From Stieleria mannarensis (GTDB lineage Bacteria > Planctomycetota > Planctomycetia > Pirellulales > Pirellulaceae): DNA of 64,000 bases. The notes beneath the pieces are model-generated. The model was given only the letters and a program-made list of their open reading frames with translations. It had not been told where the DNA came from and made no database searches. Both the position numbers and the translations under genes were made by a program. The stretch lies in contig NZ_JACEHH010000001.1 in NCBI RefSeq assembly GCF_014154935.1, positions 248,001 through 312,000 of the forward strand. The letters are read 5' to 3'. Positions within the stretch are counted from its first letter, which is position 1. Each line of letters starts with the position of its first letter. Shown piece by piece: positions 16,665 to 28,774 of this stretch.

Positions 16665-19142
16665 TTAGCCGACTGGACAAGGCACGGCGTTCCAGATCTG
16701 TGTGGCGTATTCGGCGATGGTGCGATCGCTGGAAAACTTTCCTGATCCGGCCACGTTGATGATCGCCTTTTGCGCCCAGGCGTCGGGATCGGCGTAAAGC
16801 TCGCCGAGCCGTTGCTGGGCCTCGGCGTACGATGCGAGATCCGCCAGGTGCATGAAGTAATCGCCGTGATCCAACAGCGACTCGCGGATCGGCGTGAAGA
16901 TCCCCGGTTCATCGCGACTGAAGTGATCATTGAAGATCAGGTCGAGCGCGGCGCGCGTTTCCGGCTCGTTGTCGTAGTGCCAGTGGGGGCTGTACCACTG
17001 GCGGCTGTCGGCGACTTGTTCGGCGTTCAATCCGAACAGGAAAAAGTTCTCCTCGCCGGCCTCTTCGGCCATTTCGATCGTCGCCCCATCGCGGGTGCCG
17101 ATGGTCAGCGCGCCGTTCATCATGAACTTCATGTTGCCCGTACCGCTGGCTTCGTAGCCGGCCGTCGAGATTTGCTCGGAGACGTCGGTGGCGGGAATCA
17201 ATCGCTCGGCCAAGGAGACGTTGTAATTCGGCACAAACACGACTTTGATGCGACCGCGGGAAACCGGGTCTTCGTCGATCACCCGACCGACATTGTTGAT
17301 CAGCTTGATGATCCGCTTGGCCAGCCGATAGGCGGGGGCTGCTTTTCCGGCAAAGAAGAATGTCCGCGGCGGGATCTCCAGCGAGGGATTATTTCGGAGC
17401 CGGTGGTAGAGAACGATCACGTGCAAGATGTTCAGCAACTGCCGTTTGTATTCATGGATCCGCTTGATCTGGCTGTCGAAAATCGTTTCCGGATCGACCA
17501 CCTGTCCGGTCGTGGCTTTTAACCAATCGGTGAATCGTTCTTTAGCGGCCTGTTTCGTCTGACGAAACCGGCTTCGGAACGTCTGGTCGTCGGCCAAGGG
17601 TAACAACTGTCGCAATTCACTGAGATCGGTGATCCAAGCGTCGCCGATCGATTCGGTGATCAATCCAGCCCAGTCGCGATTGGCGGCCAGCAGCCAACGC
17701 CGCGGCGTCACGCCGTTGGTCTTGTTGTTGAACCGCTCGGGGAACATCTGGGCAAAGTCGGCAACGACGCGTGTGCGGAGCAGATCGGAGTGGATCTGGG
17801 CGACGCCGTTGGTGCTGTGCGAGCCCACGATCGCGAGGTTGGCCATCCGGATCTGCCGCTCACCGGAATCCTCGATCACACTCATCCGGGTCGCGCGCTG
17901 GTGATCGTCGGGGTAACGTTGCTGCACATCGGCGACGAATCGCCGATTGATTTCGTACACAATCTCCAACAGTCGCGGGCAGACCAGTTCAAAGAACCGC
18001 ACCGGCCACTTTTCCAACGCCTCGGGCAACAGCGTGTGATTGGTGTAGGCCAGCGTTCGCACGGTCAGCTCCCAGGCCTCGTCCCAACCCAGCTTTGCCT
18101 CGTCCAACAGAAGCCGCATCAACTCCCCCACGGCCATCGCCGGGTGCGTGTCGTTCAGTTGGATCGCAACCTTTTCGCTCAGCAATCCCCAGTCGTCATT
18201 GGTGCGTCGGAAGCGTGCCACGATGTCGGCCAGCGAACAGCACACGAGAAAATACTCTTGAACGAACCGCAAGGCTTGGCCGGCGCGTGTCGAGTCGTCC
18301 GGGTACAGGACGCGAGTCACCGTTTCGGCCAGGACGCGATCGACGATCGCGCCCACGAAGTCCCCCGAGCTGAATTCGCCAAAGTCGAATTGGTCTGGTG
18401 ATGCGGCCCCCCACAACCGCAGCGTGTTGATCGTCTGGCCGCCGTACCCGACCACGGGGCGGTCATAGGGAACACCCAGCAGATGAGTCGCGTGACCAGA
18501 GACGGCCCGAAGCATGCCGTCGTGCAATTCGAATCGACACGCCACCGGGATCTGAGCGGTTTGGCGTGGCTGACAGACCTCCCAAGGGTCCGGTTGTGCC
18601 AGCCAGTGATCGGGCTGTTCGATTTGATATCCGTTTTCGATCTCCTGGCGAAAGATTCCATACTCGTATCGCAGTCCGTAACCCATGGCCGGAATCTGCA
18701 GCGTGGCCAGTGATTCAATGAAGCAGGCCGCCAGTCTTCCCAGACCTCCGTTACCCAAGCCGGCATCGGGTTCGGTTTCGACGACTTCTCCCCAATCTTG
18801 TCGCGGGTCGGACCGCAGTTCCTTGCGGACGTACGGTTCGACACCCAGGTTGATGATGTTGTTGGTCAGCGCCCGCCCGATCAGAAACTCCATCGACAGA
18901 TAATAGACCCGCTTCGGGTTTTCTCGGTCGTGGGTTTGCTGGGTGAGCAACCAACGCTGCGTCAGGAAATCACGCAAGGTGCGGGCGACCGCCTCGAAAC
19001 GTTCGCGTTGGCTGGCGTCTTCGGGACTGACGACGTGGTCCAGCAACAGGTGCCGGTTGTAGGATTGGCGGCCGGAATCTTCGCTTGCGACTTCAGGTTC
19101 GTCAGACGTGGCGGCGATTTTGGAGTTTGTGTGGTTCGCCAT
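16665..19142 (-). CDS. glgP: Glycogen/starch/alpha-glucan phosphorylase
   Basis: 825 residues of GT35 phosphorylase, cleaving terminal alpha-1,4 glucose from glycogen as glucose-1-phosphate. The PLP site reads EASGTGNMKFMMNGALTIGTRDGA, with the Lys that holds the cofactor. GNGGLGRLAACF, the NGVTPRRW segment and QIKRIHEYKRQLLN are also present. The start at 19142 (MANHTNSK) has AAAGGA upstream; the longer open frame runs back through a repeat and the end of glgX. It follows glgX on the same strand after 89 bases, so the two probably act together in glycogen breakdown. Confidence 0.94.
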   Translation of the reverse strand: MANHTNSKIAATSDEPEVASEDSGRQSYNRHLLLDHVVSPEDASQRERFEAVARTLRDFLTQRWLLTQQTHDRENPKRVYYLSMEFLIGRALTNNIINLGVEPYVRKELRSDPRQDWGEVVETEPDAGLGNGGLGRLAACFIESLATLQIPAMGYGLRYEYGIFRQEIENGYQIEQPDHWLAQPDPWEVCQPRQTAQIPVACRFELHDGMLRAVSGHATHLLGVPYDRPVVGYGGQTINTLRLWGAASPDQFDFGEFSSGDFVGAIVDRVLAETVTRVLYPDDSTRAGQALRFVQEYFLVCCSLADIVARFRRTNDDWGLLSEKVAIQLNDTHPAMAVGELMRLLLDEAKLGWDEAWELTVRTLAYTNHTLLPEALEKWPVRFFELVCPRLLEIVYEINRRFVADVQQRYPDDHQRATRMSVIEDSGERQIRMANLAIVGSHSTNGVAQIHSDLLRTRVVADFAQMFPERFNNKTNGVTPRRWLLAANRDWAGLITESIGDAWITDLSELRQLLPLADDQTFRSRFRQTKQAAKERFTDWLKATTGQVVDPETIFDSQIKRIHEYKRQLLNILHVIVLYHRLRNNPSLEIPPRTFFFAGKAAPAYRLAKRIIKLINNVGRVIDEDPVSRGRIKVVFVPNYNVSLAERLIPATDVSEQISTAGYEASGTGNMKFMMNGALTIGTRDGATIEMAEEAGEENFFLFGLNAEQVADSRQWYSPHWHYDNEPETRAALDLIFNDHFSRDEPGIFTPIRESLLDHGDYFMHLADLASYAEAQQRLGELYADPDAWAQKAIINVAGSGKFSSDRTIAEYATQIWNAVPCPVG

Positions 19143-19200
19143 CAAATTTATCCTTTCGAGTCGTGTGGTTGGTCTCACATGGATTGGCAGGTTGTTCAAA

Positions 19201-19226
19201 CGACGGCCCGGAAGGGACCGTCGTAC
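19201..19226. repeat. GACGG...CCGTC hairpin arm, glgX-glgP gap
   Basis: Single arm of the bipartite hairpin family, with core CCCGGAAGGG and ending GTAC. It lies between the stop of glgX and the start of glgP. Confidence 0.75.
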
Positions 19227-19231
19227 CGTCG

Positions 19232-21301
<2,070 letters not shown>

Positions 21302-21336
21302 TGGATGTGGGGTTGTGTTTCGTTTCGTTCAACCAT

Positions 21337-21421
21337 GTAGGACATCCCTTCCGGGTTGTCCTCTTCAGCCCCCGGCTGAACCCGTGCGGTTCGCTCGACG
21401 GCCCGGAAGGGACCGTCGTAC
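21337..21421. repeat. Full-length bipartite hairpin repeat
   Basis: Same order as the copy at 16540: GTAGGACA arm, CAGCCCCCGGCTGAAC hairpin, then the GACGG-CCCGGAAGGG-ACCGTC arm ending GTAC. It fills the gap between glgX and the kinase gene. Confidence 0.8.
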
Positions 21422-21425
21422 GGTT

Positions 21426-23762
21426 TTAGTCGGCCAGTCGCGACGTCCATTCGTTCCCCCAGCCGATGTAAAGGTCGTGCAGAAAGGCTTTCCAGTCCTC
21501 GGCGGTACGACTAGGCGGATAGGGTTCGGGCCGAATCGGTTCGTCGGCACTCCAGACGATCTGAATTTGCCCGTCGCTGCGAATTTGGCCGATCCTTGGG
21601 ATTTGAAAACAGTGTTGCGTTTCTGGATCGATGCGGACTTCGCCTTCCGGAGCGGCGAGGTGTTGCCCCAGCATGGCTCTACGGATTCGTTTCGGTTCAA
21701 TGCTCTCCGCGTCACGCACCGCCTGGGCCCACAAGTGAACGCCCGCGTAGGCATTCTCCATCGGGTCGGAAACGACGCGATGGGGATGGACGGCTTTGAA
21801 TCGGGCAAGGAATTCCTGGTTGGCCGGCGTGTCCAACGACTGGAAATAGGTCGAAGCCACGTAGTCACCTTCGACCGAAGCCATCTCCAGGCCGCGGAGT
21901 TCCTGTTCGCCGATGCTGAACGACAAACAGGGCACTTCCTCTCGCTTGATCCCGGCGGCGCGAAGGGTGCGAAAAAACGCAACGTTGGAATCGCCATTGA
22001 GTGTATTGAGGATCAAATCCGGAGCGGCTTGCAGGATCGCTTGCACGACCGGGTCGAATTCCGAACTGCCCAACGGCACATAGATTTCGCCGACCACTTC
22101 GGCTTCCATGTCTGCCAGTTGGTCCTTGATGACTTCGTTGGCGGTCCGCGGAAAAACGTAGTCGGACCCCACGAGAAAAAATCGCTTTCGGTTCAATGTG
22201 TTGCCGGCCCACGCGACGGCGGGAATGATCTGTTGGTTGGGGGCGGCGCCCAGGTAAACGATATTCGGTGACTCCTCCATCCCTTCGTACTGCAACGGGT
22301 ACACCAGCAGATGGTCGTGCTTTTCAAAGATCGGCCGGACGGTCTTGCGACTCGCCGAGGTCCAGCAACCAAACACCGTACAAACCCGTTCCTCGGTGAT
22401 CAGCCGTTCCGCTTCGCGGGCATAGACTTGCGTGTCCGACCGGCCGTCGGCGACAACCGCCTTGACGGGACGTCCCAACAGACCTCCCGACTGATTGATT
22501 TCCTCGATCGCCAGCAGCGTGGCATCAATCACGCTGTTACCGCTGGCAGACATCGTGCCGCTGAGTGATTGCAGCACGCCCACTTTGATCGGCTCGCCTT
22601 GCGGAGTGATCGGCGCCGGGACCGATGGACGGAAACTCCAAAGGACCAGTCCAATCACGAGGAACAAGCCCGCTCCGGCGATTCCGCCGATCAACCAGCG
22701 ACGTGAGTCGAGCGGCTTGGTGACAACAATCGGCGGAAGCATTGCGCCGGATTGGCTGGGGAGATCGATACGAGCTTCACCGGACAAGGCGGCGGCCACG
22801 GCTTCCAAATCACGCAACATCGCCTCGGCAGATTGGTAGCGATCGGCGGGGGCTTTCGCCATCGCACGGGAAACGATCGCCGAACAAGCGGGCGGGACCG
22901 AGGGACTGACCTCACGCGGATCGGGAATGCTTTTGTTGCAGTGGGCATACATCACTTGCACGACGCTATCGGAATCATCGTACGGTTGTCGTCCGGTCAG
23001 CAGGCAGAAGTAGGTTGCGCCGAGAGAATAGATGTCGGTGCGGGCATCGACCGCTTGGGCCTGGCATTGTTCGGGGCTCATGAAGTACGGCGTGCCGATG
23101 ATGGTTCCCGACTGGGTCAGTTGCATTCCGCCGCCTGCCGAAGAAAATTTTGCCAGCCCAAAGTCGGTCAACTTGACCGCGCCGTCGGCCGCCCGCACGA
23201 GATTGGCCGGTTTGATGTCGCGGTGGACCAACCCTTCGGCATGGGCGGCCGCGATGCCACGGCAGGCGTCGATCAGGATCCGAGTCGCTTCCAGTGCGGT
23301 GTACGCACCGCGGGTTTGCAATTCCGCGGCAATGCTGCCGCCGGTCAGCAGTTCCATGGCCAGATAGTGCAACGATCCTGCTTGCCCGATCTCGTAAATC
23401 GCCGCGACGTGGGCGTGGCTGAGTTTTCCTGCCGCCTTGGCTTCGGATTGAAAACGACTGAGCGCGGTCGTATTGGCGGCCAAATTCTCGGTCAGGATCT
23501 TGATGGCGACGTCGCGTTCCAGCGTCGGATCGTGGGCCTGCAACACGACACCCATGCCTCCTTGGCCGAGCACGCCGGTGATTTCGTATTTGCCCAGTGA
23601 CTTTCCGATCCAGTTTTCCGCCGGCAGACTCCCTGGCGAAAACTCAAACCCGGTCGTGTCACCCGGTGTCGCGGCCATGCTCTCGGTTTCACCGAATGGC
23701 GCTCGCGTGACATCGTCGCGTGGTTCGGGGGAGTCGGCAGGAGGTTTGTTGTCTGGCGACAT
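21426..23762 (-). CDS. Membrane Ser/Thr kinase fused to a UrtA-like urea/amide-binding domain
   Basis: 778 residues from MSPDNKPP. Residues about 59-330 are a complete Hanks-type kinase: GQGGMG loop, Lys88 in VAIK, HRD at 180-182, DFG at 200-202, GTPYFMSPEQ activation segment. One transmembrane helix spans about 357-376. The outer part (about 390-760) matches UrtA/AmiC-type periplasmic binding proteins closely: VGVLQSLSGTMSASG, VFGCWTSASRKTVRPIFE, VGSDYVFPRTANEVI, LNTLNGDSNVAFF, DPMENAYAGVHLWAQAV. UrtA normally delivers urea to an ABC importer; here it seems to be the receptor of a kinase. No urea transporter or urease gene is nearby. Downstream lie glgX and glgP. Confidence 0.9.
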   Translation of the reverse strand: MSPDNKPPADSPEPRDDVTRAPFGETESMAATPGDTTGFEFSPGSLPAENWIGKSLGKYEITGVLGQGGMGVVLQAHDPTLERDVAIKILTENLAANTTALSRFQSEAKAAGKLSHAHVAAIYEIGQAGSLHYLAMELLTGGSIAAELQTRGAYTALEATRILIDACRGIAAAHAEGLVHRDIKPANLVRAADGAVKLTDFGLAKFSSAGGGMQLTQSGTIIGTPYFMSPEQCQAQAVDARTDIYSLGATYFCLLTGRQPYDDSDSVVQVMYAHCNKSIPDPREVSPSVPPACSAIVSRAMAKAPADRYQSAEAMLRDLEAVAAALSGEARIDLPSQSGAMLPPIVVTKPLDSRRWLIGGIAGAGLFLVIGLVLWSFRPSVPAPITPQGEPIKVGVLQSLSGTMSASGNSVIDATLLAIEEINQSGGLLGRPVKAVVADGRSDTQVYAREAERLITEERVCTVFGCWTSASRKTVRPIFEKHDHLLVYPLQYEGMEESPNIVYLGAAPNQQIIPAVAWAGNTLNRKRFFLVGSDYVFPRTANEVIKDQLADMEAEVVGEIYVPLGSSEFDPVVQAILQAAPDLILNTLNGDSNVAFFRTLRAAGIKREEVPCLSFSIGEQELRGLEMASVEGDYVASTYFQSLDTPANQEFLARFKAVHPHRVVSDPMENAYAGVHLWAQAVRDAESIEPKRIRRAMLGQHLAAPEGEVRIDPETQHCFQIPRIGQIRSDGQIQIVWSADEPIRPEPYPPSRTAEDWKAFLHDLYIGWGNEWTSRLAD

Positions 23763-23794
23763 GTCGCTCTGAATTCGTCTGCTGGGTATTCGCT

Positions 23795-23820
23795 CGACAG
23801 CCCGGAAGGGACCGTCGTAC
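23795..23820. repeat. GACAG...CCGTC hairpin arm
   Basis: Single arm of the bipartite hairpin family with one changed base (GACAG for GACGG). It lies between the LOG-family gene and the kinase gene. Confidence 0.7.
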
Positions 23821-23827
23821 AAACTTT

Positions 23828-24550
23828 CTAGTTTCCGCCACCCGCGTCACCTTGTTGTTTCAGCCAAGCGGCGTGGTGTGGTCGAATCACCGCGAGAGCT
23901 TCGTCAGCGTTGGCGACGCATTGTGGGATGCTCATATCCTCGGGGCTGGCCAGCGGAGATTCCGTTGACAGCATCGACTCCTTGGCCCACTCGATCAGCC
24001 CGGGCCACATTTTGCCGACCAGAATCAGCGGGGTGTCGTTCAAGTGATGCACTTGCAAAAGCTGCCAGACCATCAGTGTCTCCAGCACGGTCCCGATCCC
24101 GCCGGGTGCCACCAAGAACGCATCGGACGTGAGCACGAATTGATGCAACCGAGTGAAGAATGTGCGGTGTTCGAATGCCTGGCCGACGAACGAGTTGATT
24201 TCCTGTTCGAACGGCAGGTCGACACGGATCCCGATCGACTTTGAACGCTCCGGAGCACTCGACGCACCTTCATTGGCGGCCTGCATCAATCCGGGGCCGC
24301 CACCGGTGATGATGTCGCAACCCAATTCTGCCAGTGCGGCGGCACAGCGTTTGGTTTCTTCGTAGCCGAACGTGCCGGGCTGGACGCGGGCCGAGCCGAA
24401 AATCGTCACGCGGTATCGGTCTCGCCTGGACGGCCGCAAACGGGTCAGATTGTTGACGACATCCCACAGCCCCAGCACGGCATCGGCGAGCACTTCTTTG
24501 ACCTCGTCTTCATCGCCAAGGCTGACGGTCGATGCTTCTGTTCTGCTCAT
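23828..24550 (-). CDS. LOG-family (TIGR00730-like) Rossmann-fold protein
   Basis: 240 residues with TIFGSARVQPG, ITGGGPGLMQAANEGA and the family signature PGGIGTVLETLMVWQL. LOG proteins are cytokinin riboside monophosphate phosphoribohydrolases or related nucleotide hydrolases, often mislabelled lysine decarboxylases. The start overlaps the stop of the MscS gene by four bases (24547-24550), so the two are translationally coupled. Exact substrate unknown. Confidence 0.85.
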   Translation of the reverse strand: MSRTEASTVSLGDEDEVKEVLADAVLGLWDVVNNLTRLRPSRRDRYRVTIFGSARVQPGTFGYEETKRCAAALAELGCDIITGGGPGLMQAANEGASSAPERSKSIGIRVDLPFEQEINSFVGQAFEHRTFFTRLHQFVLTSDAFLVAPGGIGTVLETLMVWQLLQVHHLNDTPLILVGKMWPGLIEWAKESMLSTESPLASPEDMSIPQCVANADEALAVIRPHHAAWLKQQGDAGGGN

Positions 24551-26256
24551 CTTTCGCTCCGCATGTCAATTTCTGTGCGCTCGTTCTCCGGCAGATGAAC
24601 GGTCAATGCGGGGCTGGCGAATGGAATCCGTTCGGCCTCGAACTGCCCCATCACCTGGATGTTCAACTGCTCGGTAAACGCCAAGAACTCCCAATAGTTC
24701 GCCGGATGGTACCAATAGAACAACACGATTCCGGTGGAGGATTCGTTGACGTCTCGCAAAAACACGCGGGGCGGATAGGCCTCCTTCATCCCTTCGTGCT
24801 CGTGCAGGGCATCACGCACAATCTGCACGGCGCGTTTGACTTTGGCGGTCGGCGTGTCCGATGGAATCTGGATTTTCGCCACGCCGCGAATATGGGGGCG
24901 ACGACTGACGTTCTCGATGTCACAGCGTGCCATGTCGTCGTTGGGAATGGAGACCTGATGGCCGGTCAGCAATCGCAGTTTTGTCGAACGCAATCCGATC
25001 TCTTCGACAATCCCGTCATAGCCTTTGGCAACAATCCTGTCACCGACCTGGAAGGGCTTGTCCAGCGTCACCATGATGCTGCCGAAGACGTTCTTGAGTG
25101 TATCCTGTGCGGCCAAGGCGACCGCCAAACCGCAGACGCCCGCACTGGCGACAAGCGTCGTCAGTGGAATGCCGAATTGCTGGCCGCCTTCGAGAAAAAC
25201 GATGATCGCGGCCAAGATGCTGCCCACGCGGCACACCAAACGCACCCATTGTGAATCCAGTCCGTGCGGCTTAATCCAAGGCGTCGCGATGATCAGTGCC
25301 GCCAGGTAGTTGCCCGCACCGAGCAACACCACCATCAACGTCAACAAAAAGATCAGCCACGACAAATAGCTGATCACCAACAAAACGGTTCCGCTGATCC
25401 GAACGTGCTGTTCCAAAAAATAAAGTGCGCCCAGGGGGACCAGCATCGCCGTCAACGGGGACACGAGCATGACCAAGTAACGCAGCCAATTCGGTCGCAG
25501 ATGACTCGTTCGCCATCGACCGAAATAGTAGATCGCCACCATCAGCGCGAGCGAGACGCCGATCGTGAGGATCAGTCCGCACCATTGCCAGATGGCTTGT
25601 CCGAGCAACCGGACGTGCGCCCACGAAGGTAAACCTTGGATCAACGAACGCGGCAAAAGCCAACCCGGTTCGGAAAGGTACAATTGATACAATCCGGGGG
25701 TGACGTATTGGCGTTCCTTGTAGGGAAGATTCTTGACCAGTTCGTAGAAATCGGCCGCGCGATCGACGGTCTCGGGCGAGAACAAAAATTCACCTTCACG
25801 CGGCCCCTCCTTGACCCGCTGGATGACGATCTCCGTGTCAGAGACCGCCCATTTCGTAAGCCCCTCTTGGTCGACTTGCTCGGCATCGGGCCAGGAGTCT
25901 TCGGGCGCGAGTTCAATTCGGTCCAGCACTTCCTTGAGACAGGCAGCGGTTTCCCGGCCGACGCCGACATCCACCGATTCGGGCACCTCGCTCAAATCCA
26001 GGCAGCGGAGGATTCGAGCCGCCAGGGCCCGTCGCTCGGCTTCGCTTTCAAAACTCCGCCCCTCGCGGCTGAAGTCCCTGTAGACCTCGTCCACCGCCGA
26101 GAGGAAGGTTGTTAGGGTCGCACGTGGGCTGGAGGTGTCGGTCGCCCTCAACGGATGCGACGGTTCGACCGAAGCGGGCTGAGACCACGCCGTCACGCTG
26201 CCAAACGCGAACAGCGCCGCCACCACTACGACCACCAATCTTGCCATCAAGTGCAT
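24547..26256 (-). CDS. MscS-family mechanosensitive channel with periplasmic N-terminal domain
   Basis: 569 residues. A signal peptide (LVVVVVAALFAFGSVTAW) is followed by a soluble region to about residue 195. Several transmembrane helices come next, ending in the pore helix and beta domain typical of MscS (CGLAVALAAQDTLKNVFGSIMVTLDKPFQVGDRIV, EEIGLRSTKLRLLTG, SIPNDDM). The channel should open under membrane tension and release solutes. It lies 31 bases downstream of V-ATPase subunit A and overlaps the LOG gene, suggesting transcription as the tail of the V-ATPase operon. Confidence 0.9.
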   Translation of the reverse strand: MHLMARLVVVVVAALFAFGSVTAWSQPASVEPSHPLRATDTSSPRATLTTFLSAVDEVYRDFSREGRSFESEAERRALAARILRCLDLSEVPESVDVGVGRETAACLKEVLDRIELAPEDSWPDAEQVDQEGLTKWAVSDTEIVIQRVKEGPREGEFLFSPETVDRAADFYELVKNLPYKERQYVTPGLYQLYLSEPGWLLPRSLIQGLPSWAHVRLLGQAIWQWCGLILTIGVSLALMVAIYYFGRWRTSHLRPNWLRYLVMLVSPLTAMLVPLGALYFLEQHVRISGTVLLVISYLSWLIFLLTLMVVLLGAGNYLAALIIATPWIKPHGLDSQWVRLVCRVGSILAAIIVFLEGGQQFGIPLTTLVASAGVCGLAVALAAQDTLKNVFGSIMVTLDKPFQVGDRIVAKGYDGIVEEIGLRSTKLRLLTGHQVSIPNDDMARCDIENVSRRPHIRGVAKIQIPSDTPTAKVKRAVQIVRDALHEHEGMKEAYPPRVFLRDVNESSTGIVLFYWYHPANYWEFLAFTEQLNIQVMGQFEAERIPFASPALTVHLPENERTEIDMRSER

Positions 26257-26287
26257 ACTCGCTCAGACCTGCCCAAATGCGCGCCGC

Positions 26288-28084
26288 CTACGCGGAAGCA
26301 GCGGCCTGTTCCAATTCGTTCTTGTACCGTTGATAATCGGCCGAATCCGGCGGGCTGTAGTTCCAGTTTTTGTAGAGCCCGATCACTTTCGTAAAAAAGC
26401 CGCGCGCTTCGTCGCGGTCTTTGAACGAATAGTCACGGTCGATCAGCTTCTTGATCAATTGTACACTCTCGAATTGTCTTGATCGTGGCATGCAGGCGTC
26501 GATTTCGTCAAACGCGTCCTGCTGCAGGTAGGCCATGTCCAACAGCACCGATTTTTGCCAGATCACGAAGTCCTCCAACGTGATGCCTTCTTCGCCGGTG
26601 ACCTGCATCATTTGGTTGATCGAGTCGCCCTGCTGCAACAATTCGCTCATTCGCTTGACATCGCCGACCCAGGTGGCGTCCAGGTTTTCGTTCAGCCAGG
26701 GCTTTAGCTGGTCCAAGTAGCGCGACCAGGAAATCAATGGGTCGATCGCCGGGTAAAACCGTTTGTAGGCACGATCGTACGATAGCCCCAAAAACGTTTT
26801 GACGGTCCCCAGCGTGGACTGGGTGACGGGTTCTTCGAAGTTCCCCCCGGCGGGCGAAACCGTGCCGATCATCGTCAACGAACCCTGCGAACCGTCGGGG
26901 CATTTCATCACGCCGGCCCGCTCGTAGACGCTTTTGATCGACGAATCCAGATAGGCCGGGAACGCTTCCTCGCCCGGGATCTCCTCCATCCGCCCGGACG
27001 TTTCACGCATGGCCTGGGCCCAACGCGAGGTGGAATCGGCGATCAGCAAGACGTTCAATCCCATCTGGCGATAGTATTCCGCCAGCGTCACGCCCATGTA
27101 GATCGACGCCTCGCGGGCCGCGACGGGCATCGAAGAGGTGTTGCAGATGATGATCGTGCGATCCATCAACGTGCCGCCGCTGCGGGGGTCTTTCGTTTCC
27201 GGGTACAGCGTGATCGTCTCAACCACTTCGCCGGCCCGTTCTCCACAGGCGACGACGACCACAACGTCCACCGAAGAATACCGCGCGATCGTGCTCTGCA
27301 ACACGGTCTTGCCGGCACCGAACGGGCCGGGGATGCATCCGGTTCCGCCCATCGCGATCGGAAAGAACGTGTCAATGATCCGGGTGCCGGTCGTCAGCGG
27401 TTCCTGCGAGTAAAGTCGTTCGGCGACGCGGCGTCGCAGCAACGGGGCGGGAACGGGGCGCCGGACCGGCCAACGCTGCACCATCGTGAGTTCGCGTTCG
27501 ACGTCGCCGGATCGAACCCGTGCGACCGGATCCTTCAATGTCAGATTTCCCTCGGCGATCCAGGTGACCGTGACCGACTCGGGTTCGCCGAACGGGACCA
27601 GGATCTTGTGAGTCAACGGGCCTTCGGGAACGGTTCCTAAGACGCCTCCGGGCGGGATTTTTGCGCCGACCTGGACCGCCGGTGTGAATGGCCAGGTGCG
27701 GTCAAGATCGAGCGGCGGAACCGATACCCCACGGGGCAGGAAGAACCCGAACTCCTTGGCCAACTCGTGCAGCGGGTTCTGCAGCCCGTCGAAGACGCGT
27801 CCCAGCAACCCGGGCCCGAGGGTTGCCGACAGCATTTCGTCGGTCATCTCGACACGGTCGCCGACCTGCACGCCGGTGGTGTCCTCGAACACTTGCATGT
27901 CCGCGGTGCGCCCGCGAATCCGCAGCACTTCAGCCTTCAGCCGTTCGTCACCGACACAGACATAACCGACCTCGTTCTTTTTGATCGACGCCTGTTCGTC
28001 GACTTCGATCAGCACCAAACTTTCGCGAACTTGAACGACGGTCGCCGAATGACCGGCACCGTTTCCTTCATGTGTTTTGGACAT
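26288..28084 (-). CDS. atpA: V-type ATP synthase subunit A
   Basis: 598 residues, catalytic subunit of the V1 head. It has the P-loop [17 protein letters not shown], the [21 protein letters not shown] region and the long A-subunit insertion ([20 protein letters not shown]). It starts inside the end of the DUF2764 gene (17-base overlap). In Chlamydia and Bacteroides A sits directly before B; here it is last in the ATPase run. Confidence 0.95.
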   Translation of the reverse strand: MSKTHEGNGAGHSATVVQVRESLVLIEVDEQASIKKNEVGYVCVGDERLKAEVLRIRGRTADMQVFEDTTGVQVGDRVEMTDEMLSATLGPGLLGRVFDGLQNPLHELAKEFGFFLPRGVSVPPLDLDRTWPFTPAVQVGAKIPPGGVLGTVPEGPLTHKILVPFGEPESVTVTWIAEGNLTLKDPVARVRSGDVERELTMVQRWPVRRPVPAPLLRRRVAERLYSQEPLTTGTRIIDTFFPIAMGGTGCIPGPFGAGKTVLQSTIARYSSVDVVVVVACGERAGEVVETITLYPETKDPRSGGTLMDRTIIICNTSSMPVAAREASIYMGVTLAEYYRQMGLNVLLIADSTSRWAQAMRETSGRMEEIPGEEAFPAYLDSSIKSVYERAGVMKCPDGSQGSLTMIGTVSPAGGNFEEPVTQSTLGTVKTFLGLSYDRAYKRFYPAIDPLISWSRYLDQLKPWLNENLDATWVGDVKRMSELLQQGDSINQMMQVTGEEGITLEDFVIWQKSVLLDMAYLQQDAFDEIDACMPRSRQFESVQLIKKLIDRDYSFKDRDEARGFFTKVIGLYKNWNYSPPDSADYQRYKNELEQAAASA

Positions 28085-28730
28085 CAGTCACCTTGTCGAT
28101 AAGTTGCGTGAATCGCACCTTGGCTTTCACGGGATCTCCGTTGATCCACGCGCGAAGCATGTCCCACTTCAGAACGAAGGCGACGACCGCGTCGATTTCA
28201 AACATGGACAATTCGGATCGGCGCGTCAGCCACTGCCAATGCAGGTCCATCATCAGTCGTTCCAATCCGATCGCATCGCCGGCGGACAGTTTTTCCGTTG
28301 CAGGCGGTAGCCAGGGGTAGCAATACTTCAAACCGAAAAACGGCAGCTCCCAGTTCCGCCGGATCGTGTAAGCCAGTCGGCTGTTGCCAAACGCATTGGG
28401 ATCATCAGGAAAGCCCCGTCCGTCGTGTTTCCGTCGTAGCGCCGCCAGCAGCGTCAATTGCGTCAGCCGAAACTGGACGTAGTCACGCAGTGGTTCGTTG
28501 AGTTCCGATTCCAATAGTTGCGAAAACGACTCGATCGTCTCGCGGTCGGATTGCCCCGTCAAACGCTCCGGACGCCAACGAACGATCTGACGGGCGCGGT
28601 TGAGCTGATCGGCATGTTTAGGACGCAGTCGGCGCAGTCGTTGCTCCAGTCGAAGCGGCGTGATCGGCAACCGATCGGCACGCTCGAAATGCTGAAGGTA
28701 CGGCAGGCTTGTGATTAAATCGTAATACAT
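28068..28730 (-). CDS. DUF2764 protein of the V-ATPase operon
   Basis: 220 residues opening MYYDLITSLPYLQ, as in the DUF2764 proteins found between subunits E and A in Chlamydia- and Bacteroides-type V-ATPase operons. It is mostly helical with no signal or membrane segment. Because these operons lack a recognisable subunit C, DUF2764 has been considered a possible counterpart; that is not shown by this sequence. It overlaps atpA by 17 bases. Confidence 0.82.
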   Translation of the reverse strand: MYYDLITSLPYLQHFERADRLPITPLRLEQRLRRLRPKHADQLNRARQIVRWRPERLTGQSDRETIESFSQLLESELNEPLRDYVQFRLTQLTLLAALRRKHDGRGFPDDPNAFGNSRLAYTIRRNWELPFFGLKYCYPWLPPATEKLSAGDAIGLERLMMDLHWQWLTRRSELSMFEIDAVVAFVLKWDMLRAWINGDPVKAKVRFTQLIDKVTDVQNT

Positions 28731-28774
28731 TGCAATGGAAGGACGTCTATCGAATCAGCCAGCGTTGCGCTGCG

